From NCBI GenBank assembly GCA_034440615.1, contig JAOTOM010004822.1, positions 244,001 through 308,000 on the forward strand: 64,000 nt of DNA. Direction: 5' to 3'. Positions within the stretch are counted from its first letter, which is position 1; each line of letters begins with the position of its first letter. The notes under the pieces were generated by a model. The model worked only from the letters and a program-made list of their open reading frames with translations, was not told where the DNA came from and ran no database searches. A program made the position numbers and the translations under genes. This document shows, piece by piece, positions 61,215 through 64,000 of the stretch. Source of the DNA: Ashinkailepas kermadecensis (Eukaryota > Arthropoda > Thecostraca > Neolepadidae).

Positions 61215-63140
61215 AGGGGTAATACTTGAATATTACCGCCTAACCTACCTTTGGAGGAAAAAATCCCAATATTAAATTTTGAAAATGTCAATCAATTCAT
61301 TTTTAAATTCTCAAAATTAAAAAGGAACCTAACCTAATATAAACTGCTTTTGAAGAATAAATTCCAAATTTAAAAAAGTGATTTTCTTCCAGAATCTTTG
61401 GTATTATTGTGCTTTAAGATGGTAACAAGAAAAGTTTCTACATGCATTTGCTTCCATAAAGCTAACAAATTAGTTAGGTTTGATTAGGTTAGGTTAGTTT
61501 AGGTTTTTTAAGTTGGAAAAATGTTCAAACATTTTTCAATTTTTTACAAATTTTATTTGCACAGAAAATAAGTGGTCCAGTCATCTTAGCCACCTCTGTA
61601 AACACAGTATTCTGAAAAATAATTCCAATAAATCAAAAACACCTTTTAAGACAATAATACCTAAAATAGCACCAAAAAGGGCTTTGTGTTGGGTAACAGT
61701 ATCAAAAGTAGTCTTTAAAAATTAAATGGAATGCAACATTATGTGCCCGTATTGTTGTGCTTTAGGGTGGCAACAAGACAAGTTTTGCACACATTTGCCT
61801 CCATAAAGCAAATAAATGGGTTAGGTTTGGTTGGGTTAGGTTAGTTCAGGTCTTTATGTTGGATTTTTTTAAATCAACAAATTTGGAAATTTGTTCTTCA
61901 AAAGCACCTTATGTTCTGTTTGGTTGTGTAGGGGTCTTTTAATTTGGAAAATTTGAAGAAAAATTGCTTTAATGTTTTCTACATTTATTTGTTTTAATGT
62001 TTCTCCAAAGGGAGGTTAGGCTAGGTTATGTTAGGATGTGTTGCATTTTTTAAATATCTTTTTGTGCTGTTACCTAACTCAAAGCCCATTTTGTGTCCTT
62101 TTGCTCATAACCTGAAAACAAGCATTTGCATGGGAAGTAAGTGGTCCTGTTATCTTAGTGACATTCATGAATAGGAGATGAGTGGTCTAGGGGTAAGATG
62201 CTTGTCTCACAATCGAAAGGTTGTGGGTTCGAGTCTCACCTGTCGCTACTCTTCGCCCGCGACCAATCAGCGTGAGAGATTGGCGATGCTACATGACTCA
62301 ATGGTCGACGTGTCGTAAAACCAATAACTAACCAACCGACATTGATGAATATTGCATTGGAAAGATAATTTACAAGAACTCATAAAACACCTTAAAGCAC
62401 AAATTTACCACATAACCTAACCTAGCCTAATCCCAATTCAAAAGAATATAAGTTGAAAAATGTTGAACAAAGTATGGTCTTCAAATTTATGACTTAAACA
62501 CACTTAGCCATACCTTACATAACCAGGAAGTTTGCAGTTTAAGGTGATTTTTAGTTCTTGGAATTTCTTTTTCAAATGCATCTATGAATGTGCATACCAT
62601 GATGTGACCACACATTTTTCCTCAGCAAATGCATAATATTCAGTTGGTTGGTAAAATAACACCTAATTCGGAGCTTGGAGTTGGGTAATATAGCATAAAA
62701 AGTTCAGTTCAAAATAAGGAAAGCAATGCAGCATAACCTAACCTAACCTATCCTAGCCTGCCATGCATGAAGGTAAATTCCTTTTATAAATGGAACATTT
62801 TTTCAACATTTTTTTCTTCAACAAATTTCACCTTAAAAACCTCTCAAAATTTAATCTAACCTAGCCAGACCTGTTCTAGGAAAAAAAATTGGAACATTTG
62901 TCCAACTTATAGCAAAAGCCTAGCCTAACCTAACCTAACCCAACCAAGCATAGCTCCTTTGTTTGCTTCATGGAGGTAAAATGTATGTAATGCTTGCATC
63001 ATGGATACCTCAAACTGCAATAATACCACCTAGCCTAACATAACCTGCTTTGGAAGAGGAACACTTCTTTTGTAATATCATTGAAAACAAATTCAAACTT
63101 GAAAAACCTAAACCAACCTAACCTAACCAATATGGACCTA
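61215..63140. repeat. AT-rich dispersed repeat with AACCT pentamers, copy region 2
   Basis: aacctaacctaacc and aggttaggttag runs of two to four units in both orientations. Shares ggagttgggtaatatagc and caaagcccattttgtgt-type blocks with 42240-44100. Confidence 0.65.
62174..62337 (+). mobile_element. tRNA-derived SINE, 14-bp target-site duplication
   Basis: ggagatgagtggtctagggg, gtgggttcgagtctcacc, body and tail. gacattcatgaata (62160-62173) and gacattgatgaata (62338-62351) flank it with one mismatch. Confidence 0.92.
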
Positions 63141-63248
63141 TTTATTTGCTTTATGGATGCAAAATGTGTGTAAAGCTTGTCTTGTGAACACCTTAAAGCA
63201 CAATAATGCCATGTATGCTATGTTGTATAGGTATATGTATATTATATA

Positions 63249-63412
63249 AGGGGACGAGTGGTCTAGGGGTAAGATGCTTGTCTCACAATCAAAAGATTGT
63301 GGGTTTGAATCTCACCTGTCGCTACTCTTCGCCCACAATCAATCGGGGTGAGAGATTGGCGACGCTATATGACTCAATGGTCGATGTGTCGTAAAACCAA
63401 GAACCAACCAAC
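63249..63412 (+). mobile_element. tRNA-derived SINE, 13-bp target-site duplication
   Basis: ggggacgagtggtctagggg, gtgggtttgaatctcacc, body and tail. tgtatattatata flanks it at 63236-63248 and 63413-63425. Confidence 0.92.
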
Positions 63413-63757
63413 TGTATATTATATAGGTATGGATAAGTTGTGTCAGTTATATAGGCAACTGAACTACATGTAAACTAGCTCTTCACTGAAATTATTTATT
63501 ACTTAGCACTGCTATGTACAATTGCAAGTTTGGAACAAGTATGTTAGTTTTAGCATTGAACCTTACAAAATAATATAAATTATCCATTAAGCCCAAATAA
63601 CGAACCAATTGTCAGTGGTTTTCAAAAGCACATCAAAATCTGGAATGCAACTAGTCGCATTCCATATTTTAGTGCATGTGCTTATAACACAGTATAGGTT
63701 ATAAATATAGCATTTGTGGTAAGCTAACCTAATGTACCAGCTAATCTATATCCTAGC

Positions 63758-63787
63758 TAGTCAATGAAACTATGGTTTCATTGACTA
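63758..63787. repeat. Perfect 13-bp hairpin
   Basis: tagtcaatgaaac, loop tatg, gtttcattgacta. Confidence 0.85.
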
Positions 63788-64000
63788 CAGAATCAAATTT
63801 AGGAAGATATTTTAATACATTTAATGGCACACATCAAATCAATTCATTTTTAATTCAGATTAAGTTATTTTCACCACTGTCTCATTGATATTATGACAAA
63901 TATTTCACCCAAAATGAAGCTCCAGATTTTGTGCAGTTTGCACCACATGAGCTTGTGCAATGTTAATGCAATATGAGGCACACGTAGCAGGGACAATTAA

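Overview
The window is animal nuclear DNA: one spliced gene, large introns, tRNA-derived SINEs, a decayed LINE, MITEs, satellites and many minisatellites. It is an invertebrate, possibly an arthropod. That last step is inference. It rests on a jockey-like LINE, on scattered AACCT/TTAGG-type pentamer runs, and on a lamin of protostome style. I see no bacterial operons, CRISPR arrays or viral genes.

The only confident gene is a nuclear lamin on the minus strand, from its start codon at 44823 to a stop at 8756. Ten coding exons can be joined with matching phases into a 604-residue protein. It has a head with a CDK-type Ser-Pro site, a complete lamin-length coiled-coil rod, a KRKR nuclear localisation signal and the lamin-tail Ig fold. 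The last exon visible here has no CaaX box, so this transcript would encode a lamin-C-like, non-prenylated form. Intron 1 is about 19.4 kb and is full of repeats. The other introns are 0.6 to 3.1 kb.

The most interesting pattern is where the tandem repeats lie. Six of the eighteen internal splice junctions are touched by a private minisatellite: both sides of exon 2, the acceptors of exons 4 and 7, and the donors of exons 5 and 9. At exon 5 the repeat unit includes the exon end and its 5' splice site, so the intron carries several near-exact decoy donors. The repeat before exon 7 carries about 17 pyrimidine-tract-plus-AG units that look like 3' splice sites.

Layout. 1-8700: no recognised gene; GC-rich patches, small tandem repeats and one old SINE. 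8756-44823: lamin, with a long fold-back hairpin (intron 7), a dead jockey-like LINE (intron 5), TTAA-ended MITEs rich in AGGTCA half-sites (introns 1 and 3) and a 2.7-kb diverged 29-bp repeat element (intron 1). 44824-45400: 5' flank and probable promoter with a perfect CRE. 45400-47350: second, inverted copy of the 29-bp repeat element. 48200-60500: a hAT MITE with perfect target-site duplication, 173-bp satellite arrays in opposite orientations, a gag-like fragment, more TTAA MITEs and GGCTCC blocks, a CT microsatellite, and about 2.6 kb (56940-59600) where I recognise nothing. 61200-63420: AT-rich DNA with TTAGG-like pentamers and two young SINEs.
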